5,485 nucleotides of DNA from an uncultured Granulosicoccaceae bacterium. GTDB lineage: Bacteria > Pseudomonadota > Gammaproteobacteria > CALCKW01. Both the position numbers and the translations under genes were made by a program. Positions within the stretch are counted from its first letter, which is position 1. Every line of letters starts with the position of its first letter. Location of the stretch: assembly GCA_937941555.1 (NCBI GenBank), contig CALDHJ010000552.1, forward strand, positions 1 through 5,485, written 5' to 3'. Of the stretch, positions 1 to 5,485 are shown piece by piece. A model generated the notes under the pieces. That model did no database searches and had not been told where the DNA came from. It saw only the letters and a list, made by a program, of their open reading frames with translations.

Positions 1-317
1 GCCGGGTCGAGCGGCGCGACGATCGGTGTAACACTGATCTCGCTGTTCAAGGCGCGCAAGCGTGTCGCGGCAACCGCCGCCTTCGGCTGCTCCAAATCCG
101 ACTCGGTGAACAGGATCTGGCGGTGCAGATTGCTCAACGACACGACATCGGGGTCTACCACCGTAATCGAGCCGACACCGCAGCCGGCGAGATACTGCAA
201 GACCGGGCAGCCCAGCCCGCCCGCGCCGACCACCAACACGCGCGCCGCGCTCAGCTGTAGCTGCCCCGCTGCGCCAACCTCCGGCAACACGCTTTGGCGG
301 GCGTAACGGTCGTTCAA
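1..317 (-). CDS. thiF: ThiS adenylyltransferase ThiF (HesA/MoeB/ThiF family), 3' end cut by window edge
   Basis: ThiF uses ATP to adenylate the C-terminal Gly-Gly of the sulfur carrier ThiS, so that sulfur can be loaded as a thiocarboxylate for thiazole synthesis in the cytoplasm. About 105 codons are visible. They show the E1-like ATP-binding fold: an N-terminal RYARQ (residues 4-8), the nucleotide loop GAGGLG (31-36), the acidic VVDPD strand end (53-57) and the NLHRQ motif (63-67) with Lys79 behind it. The start is the TTG at 317-315. It overlaps the thiE stop as TTGA and has a strong GGAGG seven bases upstream, and no better start fits the family N-terminus. The zinc Cys pairs and any C-terminal rhodanese domain would lie outside the window. 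By sequence alone it could be MoeB or HesA; its place after thiOSGE makes ThiF much the likeliest, though dual service to MoaD is possible. Confidence 0.93.
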   Translation of the reverse strand, partial: MNDRYARQSVLPEVGAAGQLQLSAARVLVVGAGGLGCPVLQYLAGCGVGSITVVDPDVVSLSNLHRQILFTESDLEQPKAAVAATRLRALNSEISVTPIVAPLDP

Positions 318-910
318 CGCGTCGCCTCCATCCAGGCATCGATACGCGCTTCAGGGTTCGCGTTCAGGGTGATGTCTGTCACGGCACTGACCACGTCTGC
401 ACCGTGTTCAAACGCGCCCGCTGCACGCTCGACCGAAAAGCCGCCAATCGCCACCAGGGGCAGATTACCGATGCGCTTGCGCCAGTGGGACAGCTTCTCG
501 AGCCCTTGCTGCTCCCATTTCATCTTCTTCAGGATGGTCGGGTAGATCGGGCCGAGCGCAACGTAGTCTGGTGCCTGGGCGAGCGCACGTTCGAGTTCGT
601 CGTCGTCGTGCGTGCTCAGGCCGAGTTTGAGACCCGCGCGCTTGATCGCCGCCACGTCAGCGTCGTCGAGATCCTCCTGGCCCAAGTGCACCCACTCGGC
701 GCCGAGCTCGATGGCAAGCTGCCAGTGGTCGTTGACGACGAGCGTCGCGCCGTGTTCACGGGCGAGTGCGATGCCGCGTACAAGCTCGTCGCGCAACACA
801 TCAGCGGCAACATCCTTGATCCGCAACTGCACGAGTTTGACGCCGCGTGGCAGTGCGCGTTCAAGCCAGTCGCTGCTATCGAAAATGGGGTAGAAGCGGT
901 CGAGTGTCAT
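314..910 (-). CDS. thiE: Thiamine-phosphate synthase ThiE (TMP-TENI family)
   Basis: ThiE couples hydroxymethylpyrimidine diphosphate to thiazole phosphate, giving thiamine phosphate and PPi. The 198-residue protein is a single TIM barrel of slightly less than usual length. Visible family motifs are QLRIK (28-32, pyrophosphate binding), the Mg-binding Asp of VND (59-61), HLGQED (75-80, second Mg Asp), STH (99-101), GPIYPT followed by K128 (120-128), AIGG (154-157) and AVTDI (176-180). The Asn-Asp-Arg and PTxTK forms common elsewhere are here NDHW and PTILKKMKW, as in the alphaproteobacterial subgroup as I recall it; the Thr and Lys of the phosphate loop keep their spacing. The ATG overlaps the thiG stop as ATGA, so translation is probably coupled, helped by an AAAGG ten bases upstream. 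Active-site residues look complete, so it is expected to be functional. Confidence 0.95.
   Translation of the reverse strand: MTLDRFYPIFDSSDWLERALPRGVKLVQLRIKDVAADVLRDELVRGIALAREHGATLVVNDHWQLAIELGAEWVHLGQEDLDDADVAAIKRAGLKLGLSTHDDDELERALAQAPDYVALGPIYPTILKKMKWEQQGLEKLSHWRKRIGNLPLVAIGGFSVERAAGAFEHGADVVSAVTDITLNANPEARIDAWMEATR
325..329 (-). promoter_or_regulatory. Shine-Dalgarno of thiF (GGAGG)
   Basis: GGAGG lies inside the last codons of thiE, seven bases before the TTG at 317. It is the best SD in the thi operon and is what decides the non-ATG start of thiF. Confidence 0.8.
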
Positions 911-1674
911 GTGAGAAAGGCCTTTCCAACAACAGGGGTCGAGGCGCTGCCCACATCGGAGGCCTCGATCGGGGTCGCGTCAAAGGCGATGCGCCCTGCC
1001 TCGACAGCGGCGCCGAAAGCGCCCGCCATCGCCACCGGGTCGCCGGCGCGGGCGACCGCGGTGTTCAGCAACACCGCATCGAAACCGAGTTCCATCGCCT
1101 GAGCGGCGTGGGAGGGTACGCCTAGCCCGGCATCGATCACCAGCGGGATGCCGGCAAATTCATGTCGCAGACGCGTCAGGCCGTGCACATTGTTCAGACC
1201 CAACCCGGACCCGATTGGCGCGCCCCAGGGCATCAACACTTCACACCCGGCGGCAAGCAGTTTCTCGGCGACGATCAAGTCCTCGGTGCAGTAGGGAAAC
1301 ACCTTGAAGCCCTGCGAGGACAACTCGGCGGCCGCCTCGACCAACGCGAACACATCTGGCTGCAAAGTGTCGTTGTGACCGATGACTTCGAGTTTGATCC
1401 AATCGGTGCCGAACACCTCGCGCGCCATGTTTGCCGTGGTGACAGCTTCCTTGGCCGTGTGGCAACCCGCTGTATTGGGAAGCAGCCGCGTGCCGAGCGA
1501 TTGAATCAGCGCCCAGAAGGCCTGCCCGTCGCCACCGGTGCTCTCGCGTCTGAGGGACACTGTTGCAACAGAGGCACGGCTGGCCTCGAAAGCCGCCTGC
1601 AACACGGCGGGTGACGGGTATTGCGCTGTGCCAAGCATCAATCGGGTTGAGAGCGTCTCGCCGTAGAACTGCAT
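907..1674 (-). CDS. thiG: Thiazole synthase ThiG
   Basis: ThiG forms the thiazole phosphate ring from 1-deoxy-D-xylulose 5-phosphate, glycine imine (from ThiO) and sulfur carried on ThiS. From the ATG at 1674 it is 255 residues, normal for the family. It is a TIM barrel with LLPNTAGC (64-71), the Schiff-base Lys94 and following Glu96 in [34 protein letters not shown] and [12 protein letters not shown], the last lining the phosphate site. An in-frame start 14 codons upstream (1716) exists, but that extension is unlike ThiG and would overlap thiS. The 1674 start sits one base after the thiS stop and has AGGGGGG five bases before it. The SLRRES and [10 protein letters not shown] segments mark the divergent proteobacterial ThiG subgroup found with ThiO rather than the E. 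coli type. It should work as a complex with ThiS. Confidence 0.96.
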   Translation of the reverse strand: MQFYGETLSTRLMLGTAQYPSPAVLQAAFEASRASVATVSLRRESTGGDGQAFWALIQSLGTRLLPNTAGCHTAKEAVTTANMAREVFGTDWIKLEVIGHNDTLQPDVFALVEAAAELSSQGFKVFPYCTEDLIVAEKLLAAGCEVLMPWGAPIGSGLGLNNVHGLTRLRHEFAGIPLVIDAGLGVPSHAAQAMELGFDAVLLNTAVARAGDPVAMAGAFGAAVEAGRIAFDATPIEASDVGSASTPVVGKAFLT

Positions 1675-1675
1675 G

Positions 1676-1873
1676 TCAGCCCCCCTGCATCGGTGCGAGC
1701 ACTTCGACGCGGTCACCGTCGCGCAGCGTCAGCGTCGCGCGTGCCGCGCGCGGCACGAACTCGCCGTTAACCGCCGTGGCCACGGCCTTGTCGGTGAATC
1801 CCTGTTCGGCAAGGGCTGCCTCGAGTGTGGTCGCCACCACCTCTACCCGGCTGCCGTTGATCTCAATCTTCAC
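1676..1873 (-). CDS. thiS: Sulfur carrier protein ThiS
   Basis: ThiS is the ubiquitin-like carrier that delivers sulfur to ThiG as a C-terminal thiocarboxylate after adenylation by ThiF. The 65-residue length is standard. The pattern is typical: a beta hairpin start (KIEINGS), a central helix ([11 protein letters not shown]), [12 protein letters not shown] around residues 31-42, [14 protein letters not shown] at the end, and the obligatory terminal Gly64-Gly65. The start is GTG at 1873, inside the last codons of thiO (11-nt overlap), with AGGGGG nine bases upstream; no ATG is available near the family N-terminus. It lies between thiO and thiG, the usual order for this cluster. Nothing suggests decay. 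Confidence 0.95.
   Translation of the reverse strand: MKIEINGSRVEVVATTLEAALAEQGFTDKAVATAVNGEFVPRAARATLTLRDGDRVEVLAPMQGG
1680..1686 (-). promoter_or_regulatory. Shine-Dalgarno of thiG inside the ThiS Gly-Gly codons
   Basis: AGGGGGG lies five bases before the thiG ATG and is formed by the codons for the last residues of ThiS (CAG GGG GGC). The position favours the 1674 start over the upstream in-frame one at 1716. Confidence 0.72.
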
Positions 1874-2816
1874 GCAACAATTCCCCCTTGTCTCCAGACA
1901 GCAGATAGTCCGCCGCGGTGCGCGCCAACACCGGCGCCATCAGGTAGCCGTGGCGGAACAACCCGTTCACGTACACCTGATCGCCGCGCACGGTGACGCG
2001 CGGCAGGTTGTCTTCGAACGCCGGCCGGGCATCGACGCCAATCTCCAGCACCTCGGCCTCCCCGAATGCCGGATCGATGGTGTAGGCGGCGCTCAGGAGT
2101 TCGAGCAGCGAGCGCGCGCTGACATGGCCGCGGCCGTCATTTTCGATCATGGTGGCGCCGAGCATGTAAACACCCTCTCCACGCGGCACGATGTAGAGCG
2201 GGATCCGCGGATGAAGCAGGCGAACCGGGCGCGTCAGCGTGACCGACGGACAGCGCAGCACCAGCATCTCACCGCGCACACCGCGCAACGCCGTCAGCGC
2301 ATCGCGAGCCGCGAGGCCACGGCAGTCAACGGTGCGGATCGCGGCGTGTTCGCCCGGCATGCCGATATCGAATCCCGACGCTAGTTGCGCGAGCGCAGCG
2401 CGCGGATCGAGGTGGGCTTCCGATTCGAAATACAAGCCCGCTGGAAAGCGTTGCGCCAGTTGCGGCTCGAGCGTTTCGATCTCTGCCGCCCCGACTGCCA
2501 CGTGGCCTCGGGTGAGCCGGGCATAGCGATTGAGTTCGTTGCGGTCGCGCGGCGGCGCGATCACCAGGGTGCCCCGCCGGGTGACAGACACCCCGTGCGC
2601 CGCCCACCACTCAGCCGAGGTCGCGCCGAGGCGAACAACCGGCTCGGGTGCACTCTCACCTTCGCAGCCAGGCGCCAACATGCCACCGGCCCACCACGAG
2701 CAACCGTGCTGACCGGGCGCGCCGGCCGGGTCTTGTATTGACACCTCGGCACCGCGCGCACGTAATTCGCTCGCGAGACACAAGCCAGCCACGCCAGCGC
2801 CGAGTATTCGAATCAC
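1863..2816 (-). CDS. thiO: FAD-dependent glycine oxidase ThiO
   Basis: ThiO oxidises glycine with O2 to the imine (dehydroglycine) needed by ThiG, releasing H2O2; it replaces the oxygen-sensitive tyrosine lyase ThiH. The 317-residue protein begins with the dinucleotide-binding loop GAGVAGL (6-12), followed by the SWWAGGMLAP flavin-site segment (40-49) and GESAPEPVVRLG. The C-terminal half has LYIVPRG (207-213, Tyr208 and Arg212), ARPAFEDNLP with Arg264, and GLFRHGYLMAP (285-295, Arg288), the region that binds the substrate carboxylate and the flavin in D-amino-acid-oxidase relatives. The start is GTG at 2816, overlapping the thiD stop as GTGA, without a visible SD, so translation probably depends on coupling to thiD. 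It is shorter than the Bacillus enzyme. Neighbours make ThiO far likelier than a general amino-acid oxidase. Confidence 0.93.
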   Translation of the reverse strand: MIRILGAGVAGLCLASELRARGAEVSIQDPAGAPGQHGCSWWAGGMLAPGCEGESAPEPVVRLGATSAEWWAAHGVSVTRRGTLVIAPPRDRNELNRYARLTRGHVAVGAAEIETLEPQLAQRFPAGLYFESEAHLDPRAALAQLASGFDIGMPGEHAAIRTVDCRGLAARDALTALRGVRGEMLVLRCPSVTLTRPVRLLHPRIPLYIVPRGEGVYMLGATMIENDGRGHVSARSLLELLSAAYTIDPAFGEAEVLEIGVDARPAFEDNLPRVTVRGDQVYVNGLFRHGYLMAPVLARTAADYLLSGDKGELLRED

Positions 2817-3622
2817 CGTCGAGGCCAGACAGCGTGAAAATGGTGAACCGGGCCGTGTCCGCCGCCAATGGACAAACGGTCGGCGGCCTTGATCGCGCCT
2901 TGCAGGTAGCCATGCGACGCGGCGACCGCGTCGTGCAGCGTGTGGCCCAACGCCAGATTGGCCGTGATCGCAGACGACAAGGTGCAGCCGGTGCCATGGG
3001 TGTTTCGGGTCAGCGATCGGCGCGCACGAAAGCGCTTTTCGACGCCGTCTGCGAGCAGCACATCGACGCAGTAGGCCCCGTCGGCGTGCCCGCCTTTCAT
3101 CAGCACAGCCGCCGGACCCAATGCCCGCAGCGCCTCACCCTGCGCGACCATCTCCTGCACGCCCGGCCGGGTATCCGAGGGTTGCTCGAGCAGCCGCGCG
3201 GCCTCGGGCAGATTCGGTGTCAGAAGCGCGGCCCGCGGCAGCAGCCAACTGCGCAACGCGGTCACTGCGTCGTCAGCCAGTAGCGCGTCACCGGACTTGG
3301 CGACCATGACCGGATCGAGGACGATCGGACACTGAACATCTTTGAGAGCCGTTGCGACCGCATCGATGGTGCGCACCGACGACAGCATGCCGATCTTGAT
3401 GGCCGACACGTCGAGGTCATCGAGCACGGCTGCGATCTGCGCCGTGATGACGTCGGCATCGATATCCTGCACCGCCGTGACAGCGCGCGTGTTTTGCGCG
3501 GTGACGGCCGTGATGACACTGGCGCCGTAAACGCCAAGTGCAGAGAAAGTCTTGAGGTCGGCCTGGATACCGGCCCCCCCACCGCTGTCGGAGCCGGCGA
3601 TAGTCAGGGCAATTGCCGTCAT
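2813..3622 (-). CDS. thiD: Hydroxymethylpyrimidine/phosphomethylpyrimidine kinase ThiD
   Basis: ThiD phosphorylates 4-amino-5-hydroxymethyl-2-methylpyrimidine (HMP) twice to give HMP-PP, the partner of thiazole phosphate in the ThiE reaction. The 269-residue ribokinase-fold protein has [18 protein letters not shown] (9-26), TAQNT (41-45, substrate pocket), IKIGML (75-80), [11 protein letters not shown] (101-111), LTPNLPEA (134-141), KGGH (176-179) and the anion-hole/catalytic loop HGTGCT with Cys213. The start is the ATG at 3622; a TTG 30 bases upstream would add a non-homologous decapeptide and is not preferred. It is the first gene after the TPP riboswitch, so its RBS region is the likely point of control. 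No ThiE fusion is present; thiE is separate four genes on. Having thiD first means the HMP salvage step is also under TPP control. Confidence 0.96.
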   Translation of the reverse strand: MTAIALTIAGSDSGGGAGIQADLKTFSALGVYGASVITAVTAQNTRAVTAVQDIDADVITAQIAAVLDDLDVSAIKIGMLSSVRTIDAVATALKDVQCPIVLDPVMVAKSGDALLADDAVTALRSWLLPRAALLTPNLPEAARLLEQPSDTRPGVQEMVAQGEALRALGPAAVLMKGGHADGAYCVDVLLADGVEKRFRARRSLTRNTHGTGCTLSSAITANLALGHTLHDAVAASHGYLQGAIKAADRLSIGGGHGPVHHFHAVWPRR

Positions 3623-3626
3623 GTGA

Positions 3627-3649
3627 TTGCGCTCAAGTTCAATGAGCAA
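3627..3649 (-). promoter_or_regulatory. Possible RBS-masking hairpin in the thiD leader (riboswitch expression platform)
   Basis: Just before the thiD ATG the leader can fold as TTGC-TCA / TGA-(GC)-GCAA around a seven-base loop, or as GCTCA/TGAGC. The right arm contains the only SD-like bases (TTGAGC), nine bases before the ATG. No U-run follows, which argues for control of translation rather than of termination. The pairing was made by eye and no energy was computed. Confidence 0.4.
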
Positions 3650-3680
3650 CAACGGCGAGGGCTCGCTTCCACGGTGAAAG

Positions 3681-3765
3681 TTCGTTTCCTACGCCGGTAT
3701 TGCCCGGATCAGGTTCCATGGGTTGGCACCTTGCCTCTCAGCCCGTCAACGGGCACCCCAACGAA
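3681..3765 (-). promoter_or_regulatory. TPP riboswitch (THI element) upstream of thiD
   Basis: On the minus strand the segment carries the conserved TPP aptamer. P1 is TTCGTT (3765-3760) paired with AACGAA (3686-3681). GGGGTGCC opens P2 and closes with ACCC. P3 is GCCCG-TTGA-CGGGC (3754-3741). It is followed by the pyrimidine-binding core CTGAGAG (3741-3735) and an optional extra stem GGCA-AGG-TGCC (3735-3725). The pyrophosphate arm is ACCTGATCC...CCGGCGTAGG (3714-3688), with CCGG/CCGG as its inner stem. All the landmark strings (GGGGTGCC, CTGAGA, ACCTGATC, GCGTAGG) are present. Binding of thiamine diphosphate should lower expression of the whole thiDOSGEF operon. It ends 58 bases before the thiD start. 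Confidence 0.97.
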
Positions 3766-3794
3766 GGTGGCGCGATCTGGCCGCGCCGCCGGTC

Positions 3795-3800
3795 AGTATA
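3795..3800 (-). promoter_or_regulatory. Candidate -10 box of the thi operon promoter
   Basis: TATACT on the minus strand lies about 30 bases before the riboswitch, so a start near 3788 would leave a short leader before P1. No good -35 is visible; TTCGCC at 18 bases upstream is weak. The box also lies within an inverted repeat CCGGT-N6-ACCGG (3804-3789), which might be an operator or chance in GC-rich DNA. Readthrough from the upstream GNAT gene is an alternative source of transcript. Confidence 0.35.
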
Positions 3801-3832
3801 CCGGACGCCCCGGCCGACGGCGAAACGACACC

Positions 3833-4261
3833 TCAGCCAACGAGCGATTTCCGCAGGAACCAGCGCGTGTGATCGGGCGGCTGCTCGCCGGGCCCGTTGT
3901 CGAGCTGCCCGAATGGCGTGTAGCCGAGCGCCGCGTAAAAGGCCCGCGCGCCCGCACTGGAGGTGTCGAGCCAGGCGGCGTGGCAACCGACGTCGCGGGC
4001 CATCTCCTCAGCACGCGCGACGAGCGCCCTGCCATGACCCGCACGCCGGAGGTCGCCTGCCACCCAAAGCGTCTTGATCAGCAGCCAACCGTAGGATGTG
4101 CTCGCTGACAACCCGGCGACCAGTGTGCCATCGGCGCCACGGCACACGAGATCGAAACGCGTGTTGCGGGCCTGGGTTTGTTGCTGCGCCAAGACCCTGA
4201 GCAGCGCGCGCTCGATCTCGGCGCCGTCCGCCGGTGTGCCGACCTCGACCAGAACGGACAT
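3833..4261 (-). CDS. GNAT-family N-acetyltransferase, substrate unknown
   Basis: A 142-residue single-domain protein of the GCN5-related acetyltransferase fold, which moves an acetyl group from acetyl-CoA to an amine. The acetyl-CoA loop is RRAGHG (72-77) after the beta4 strand LLIKTLWVA, with a helix rich in Arg/Ala behind it (78-91). The C-terminal AWLDTSSAGARAFYAALGYTPFG (97-118) is the usual beta5-helix-'FYxxLGY' segment. No signal peptide or membrane segment is seen. The ATG at 4261 has only a distant AGGG 11 bases upstream. It ends 67 bases before the riboswitch and is probably not under its control, though it could share transcripts with the thi genes. It is divergent from the amidase. 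The sequence gives no way to name the substrate (antibiotic, polyamine, peptide or protein), so no gene symbol is given. Confidence 0.85.
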   Translation of the reverse strand: MSVLVEVGTPADGAEIERALLRVLAQQQTQARNTRFDLVCRGADGTLVAGLSASTSYGWLLIKTLWVAGDLRRAGHGRALVARAEEMARDVGCHAAWLDTSSAGARAFYAALGYTPFGQLDNGPGEQPPDHTRWFLRKSLVG

Positions 4262-4281
4262 GGCGCGTGTACCCTGTGTGA

Positions 4282-4311
4282 ACTGTCACGAGCCTACCAG
4301 CGCTCGTCAGT
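4282..4311. repeat. Interrupted inverted repeat in the divergent GNAT/amidase intergenic region
   Basis: ACTG-tc-ACGAGC (4282-4293) is mirrored by GCTCGT-CAGT (4302-4311) across an eight-base loop, giving ten pairs with a two-base bulge. A shorter overlapping repeat, GTGA-actg-TCAC, covers 4278-4289. It lies in the 90-bp gap between the divergent starts at 4261 and 4352, where a shared operator or a 5'-UTR hairpin could sit. I could not identify convincing -35/-10 boxes for either gene in this gap. Confidence 0.4.
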
Positions 4312-4341
4312 GCGTTCGACCGCCCTCTGACCCGTCGCGAT

Positions 4342-4345
4342 GGAG
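4342..4345 (+). promoter_or_regulatory. Shine-Dalgarno of the amidase gene (GGAG)
   Basis: GGAG ends six bases before the ATG at 4352. An in-frame ATG at 4340 overlaps this SD and has none of its own, so 4352 is the chosen start. Confidence 0.75.
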
Positions 4346-4351
4346 CTCAGC

Positions 4352-5485
4352 ATGACCGACCAACCACTCTGGCAACTCGGCGCACTCGCCGCCCGCGAGG
4401 CCATGACCCGCGGCAAAACCAGCGCCCACGACCTCGTGACCTCCCACCTCGAGCGTCTGCACACGGTCAACCCGGCGCTCAACGCGGTGGTCAATGTGCT
4501 CGACGACAGTGCCCTCACCGCTGCCGCACAAGCGGACGCCGTGCAGTCAGCCGGCGGCAGTCTCGGTCCGCTGCACGGCGTGCCGGTCACGGTGAAGGTG
4601 AACGTCGACCTCGAGGGTCAGCCCAACAGCAACGGCGTGCCGGCGATGCGCAACAACATTGCACCCGGTGATTCGCCGGTCGTTGCCAACCTCAAGCGTG
4701 CTGGCGCAATCATCCTCGGGCAGACAAATACCCCCGAGTTCTCGATGCGTTGGGTCACGGACAATCCGTTGTACGGCCCGACCCAAAACCCCTGGGGTGA
4801 TCACCTCACCTGCGGCGGATCGTCCGGCGGCGCGGGCAGTGCCACCGCCGCCGGCATCGGCTGTATCAACCACGGCAATGACATCGGCGGTTCACTGCGC
4901 TGGCCGGCGAGCTGCAACGGGGTCTCGACGATCAAGCCCACACAGGGCCGCGTGCCGTCGTTCAGCCCGTCGTTCACGGCCGAACGCCCGGCCCTCGCGC
5001 AGCTCTTCTCGACCCAAGGTCCGATCGCCCGTTCGGCAGCCGATTGCGCGCTCGCGCTGGAAGCCATGTGTCAACCTGATTGGCGCGATCCGAACCACGT
5101 GCCGGCCACCCTGCACTGGCCCGGCGACGCGCAGCCCTGCCGAGTCGCGCGTGCAGTTATCCCCGATGACATGGAAGTCGACGACAGCGTACTCGCCGCA
5201 CTCGACCACGCCAGCCGCGCGCTGGCCGACGCCGGATACACCGTCGAGACAGTCACCCTGCCCGGCATGGAGCGCCTGATGCCGGTCTGGTGTGATCTGG
5301 TGCTGCACGAGCTCACCACCCTGACCGGAGACGCGATGCTCGCGGCCGCCAGTGACGACTTCAAGACCGTCTGGGCCGGCTACACCGGCCTCTACCCGGC
5401 GCCGACCGAAAGCCGGGTGCTCGAAGCGATGGCCGAGCGGCTGAGCCTGATTCGCGCCTGGCTGGATGTCCTCGACCGCTATCCG
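4352..5485 (+). CDS. Amidase-signature-family hydrolase, 3' end cut by window edge
   Basis: The reading frame stays open from ATG 4352 to the right edge (378 codons); members are usually about 450-500 residues, so the C-terminal part is missing. It has the Ser-cisSer-Lys triad of the family: Lys82 in GVPVTVKVNVD, Ser157 in CGGSSGG and the nucleophile Ser181 in GNDIGGSLRWPA, with the 24-residue Ser-Ser spacing also found in fatty-acid amide hydrolase. GQTNTPEFS (123-131), NPWG (146-149) and the STQGPIARSAAD segment further on are also typical. The usual VKDN after the Lys is VKVN here. No signal peptide is seen, so a cytoplasmic C-N hydrolase is likely. The HGNDIGGSLR form suggests a stand-alone amidase rather than GatA, and no gatB or gatC is near. 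The substrate is unknown; adjacency to thiamine genes is not evidence for a role in thiamine salvage. Confidence 0.93.
   Translation, partial: MTDQPLWQLGALAAREAMTRGKTSAHDLVTSHLERLHTVNPALNAVVNVLDDSALTAAAQADAVQSAGGSLGPLHGVPVTVKVNVDLEGQPNSNGVPAMRNNIAPGDSPVVANLKRAGAIILGQTNTPEFSMRWVTDNPLYGPTQNPWGDHLTCGGSSGGAGSATAAGIGCINHGNDIGGSLRWPASCNGVSTIKPTQGRVPSFSPSFTAERPALAQLFSTQGPIARSAADCALALEAMCQPDWRDPNHVPATLHWPGDAQPCRVARAVIPDDMEVDDSVLAALDHASRALADAGYTVETVTLPGMERLMPVWCDLVLHELTTLTGDAMLAAASDDFKTVWAGYTGLYPAPTESRVLEAMAERLSLIRAWLDVLDRYP

Noticed and set aside
915..926. Perfect 12-bp palindrome GAAAGGCCTTTC at the thiG/thiE junction
   Set aside because: It falls in the codons for the conserved ThiG ending GKAFL and has no loop for a hairpin; probably coincidental, though it includes the thiE SD-like AAAGG.
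404..1102. Long plus-strand open frame opposite thiE and the end of thiG
   Set aside because: It is antisense to two unmistakable thiamine genes, its product resembles nothing I know, and long antisense frames are expected in GC-rich DNA.
1675..1716. Upstream in-frame start of thiG giving a 14-residue extension
   Set aside because: The extension lies inside thiS, is unlike ThiG N-termini, and the SD favours the ATG at 1674.
1563..2384. Plus-strand open frame of 273 codons opposite thiG, thiS and thiO
   Set aside because: Shadow of three real minus-strand genes; the composition is Arg/Ala/His-rich, typical of antisense translation.
3623..3652. TTG start at 3652 adding ten residues to ThiD
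   Set aside because: The ribokinase fold begins directly at [16 protein letters not shown], and the added residues overlap the proposed expression platform.
3789..3804. CCGGT-N6-ACCGG as a rho-independent terminator for the GNAT gene
   Set aside because: The stem is only five pairs and no T-run follows on the minus strand.
3494..4108. Plus-strand open frame crossing thiD, the riboswitch and the GNAT gene
   Set aside because: It runs through the structured aptamer and two real genes on the other strand and has no recognisable domain.
4547..5364. Minus-strand and other-frame open frames inside the amidase gene
   Set aside because: The plus-strand amidase frame has clear catalytic motifs; the others are low-complexity shadows.
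4352..5485. Amidase as a thiamine-salvage hydrolase (like formylaminopyrimidine deformylase) or as GatA
   Set aside because: The salvage deformylase is a metal-dependent amidohydrolase/peptidase-type enzyme, not of the amidase signature family. The gene is divergent from the thi operon, has no riboswitch, and no gatB/gatC neighbours are seen.

Overview
The window comes from a GC-rich bacterium, most likely a proteobacterium. ThiO, ThiG and ThiE all have the sequence style I associate with alphaproteobacterial (Rhizobium/Rhodobacter-like) thiazole clusters, for example WWAGGMLAP in ThiO, TAQYPSPA and LRRES in ThiG, and [13 protein letters not shown] in ThiE. A gammaproteobacterium carrying the same cluster type cannot be excluded. 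GC content looks evenly high throughout, and I see no insertion sequence, phage gene, tRNA, rRNA or CRISPR array.

Positions 1-3800, minus strand: a TPP-riboswitch-controlled thiamine operon read as promoter? - TPP riboswitch - thiD - thiO - thiS - thiG - thiE - thiF, with thiF running off the left edge. The genes are packed end to end. Start and stop codons overlap by 4 nt at thiD/thiO, thiG/thiE and thiE/thiF, and by 11 nt at thiO/thiS. A single base separates thiS from thiG. The operon supplies an aerobic thiazole branch. ThiO makes the glycine imine, ThiF adenylates the Gly-Gly tail of the sulfur carrier ThiS, and ThiG builds thiazole phosphate from DXP, the imine and ThiS thiocarboxylate. 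ThiD phosphorylates hydroxymethylpyrimidine, and ThiE joins the two halves into thiamine phosphate. ThiC (pyrimidine synthesis), ThiL/ThiN, Dxs and the cysteine desulfurase are not in the window.

Positions 3623-3832, between thiD and the next gene: the thiD leader with a well-formed TPP aptamer, a candidate RBS-masking hairpin and a possible -10 element.

Positions 3833-4261, minus strand: a small GNAT-family acetyltransferase of unknown substrate. It is oriented like the thi operon but lies upstream of the riboswitch.

Positions 4262-4351: a 90-bp divergent intergenic region with an interrupted inverted repeat. It is followed on the plus strand (4352 to the right edge) by an amidase-signature-family hydrolase with its Ser-cisSer-Lys triad intact and the 3' end missing.

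The window is mostly a clean, recognisable thiamine locus. I do not see evidence of an undescribed system. The points worth a second look are the leader architecture, the SD of thiG lying over the codons for the ThiS tail, and the repeat between the GNAT and amidase genes.
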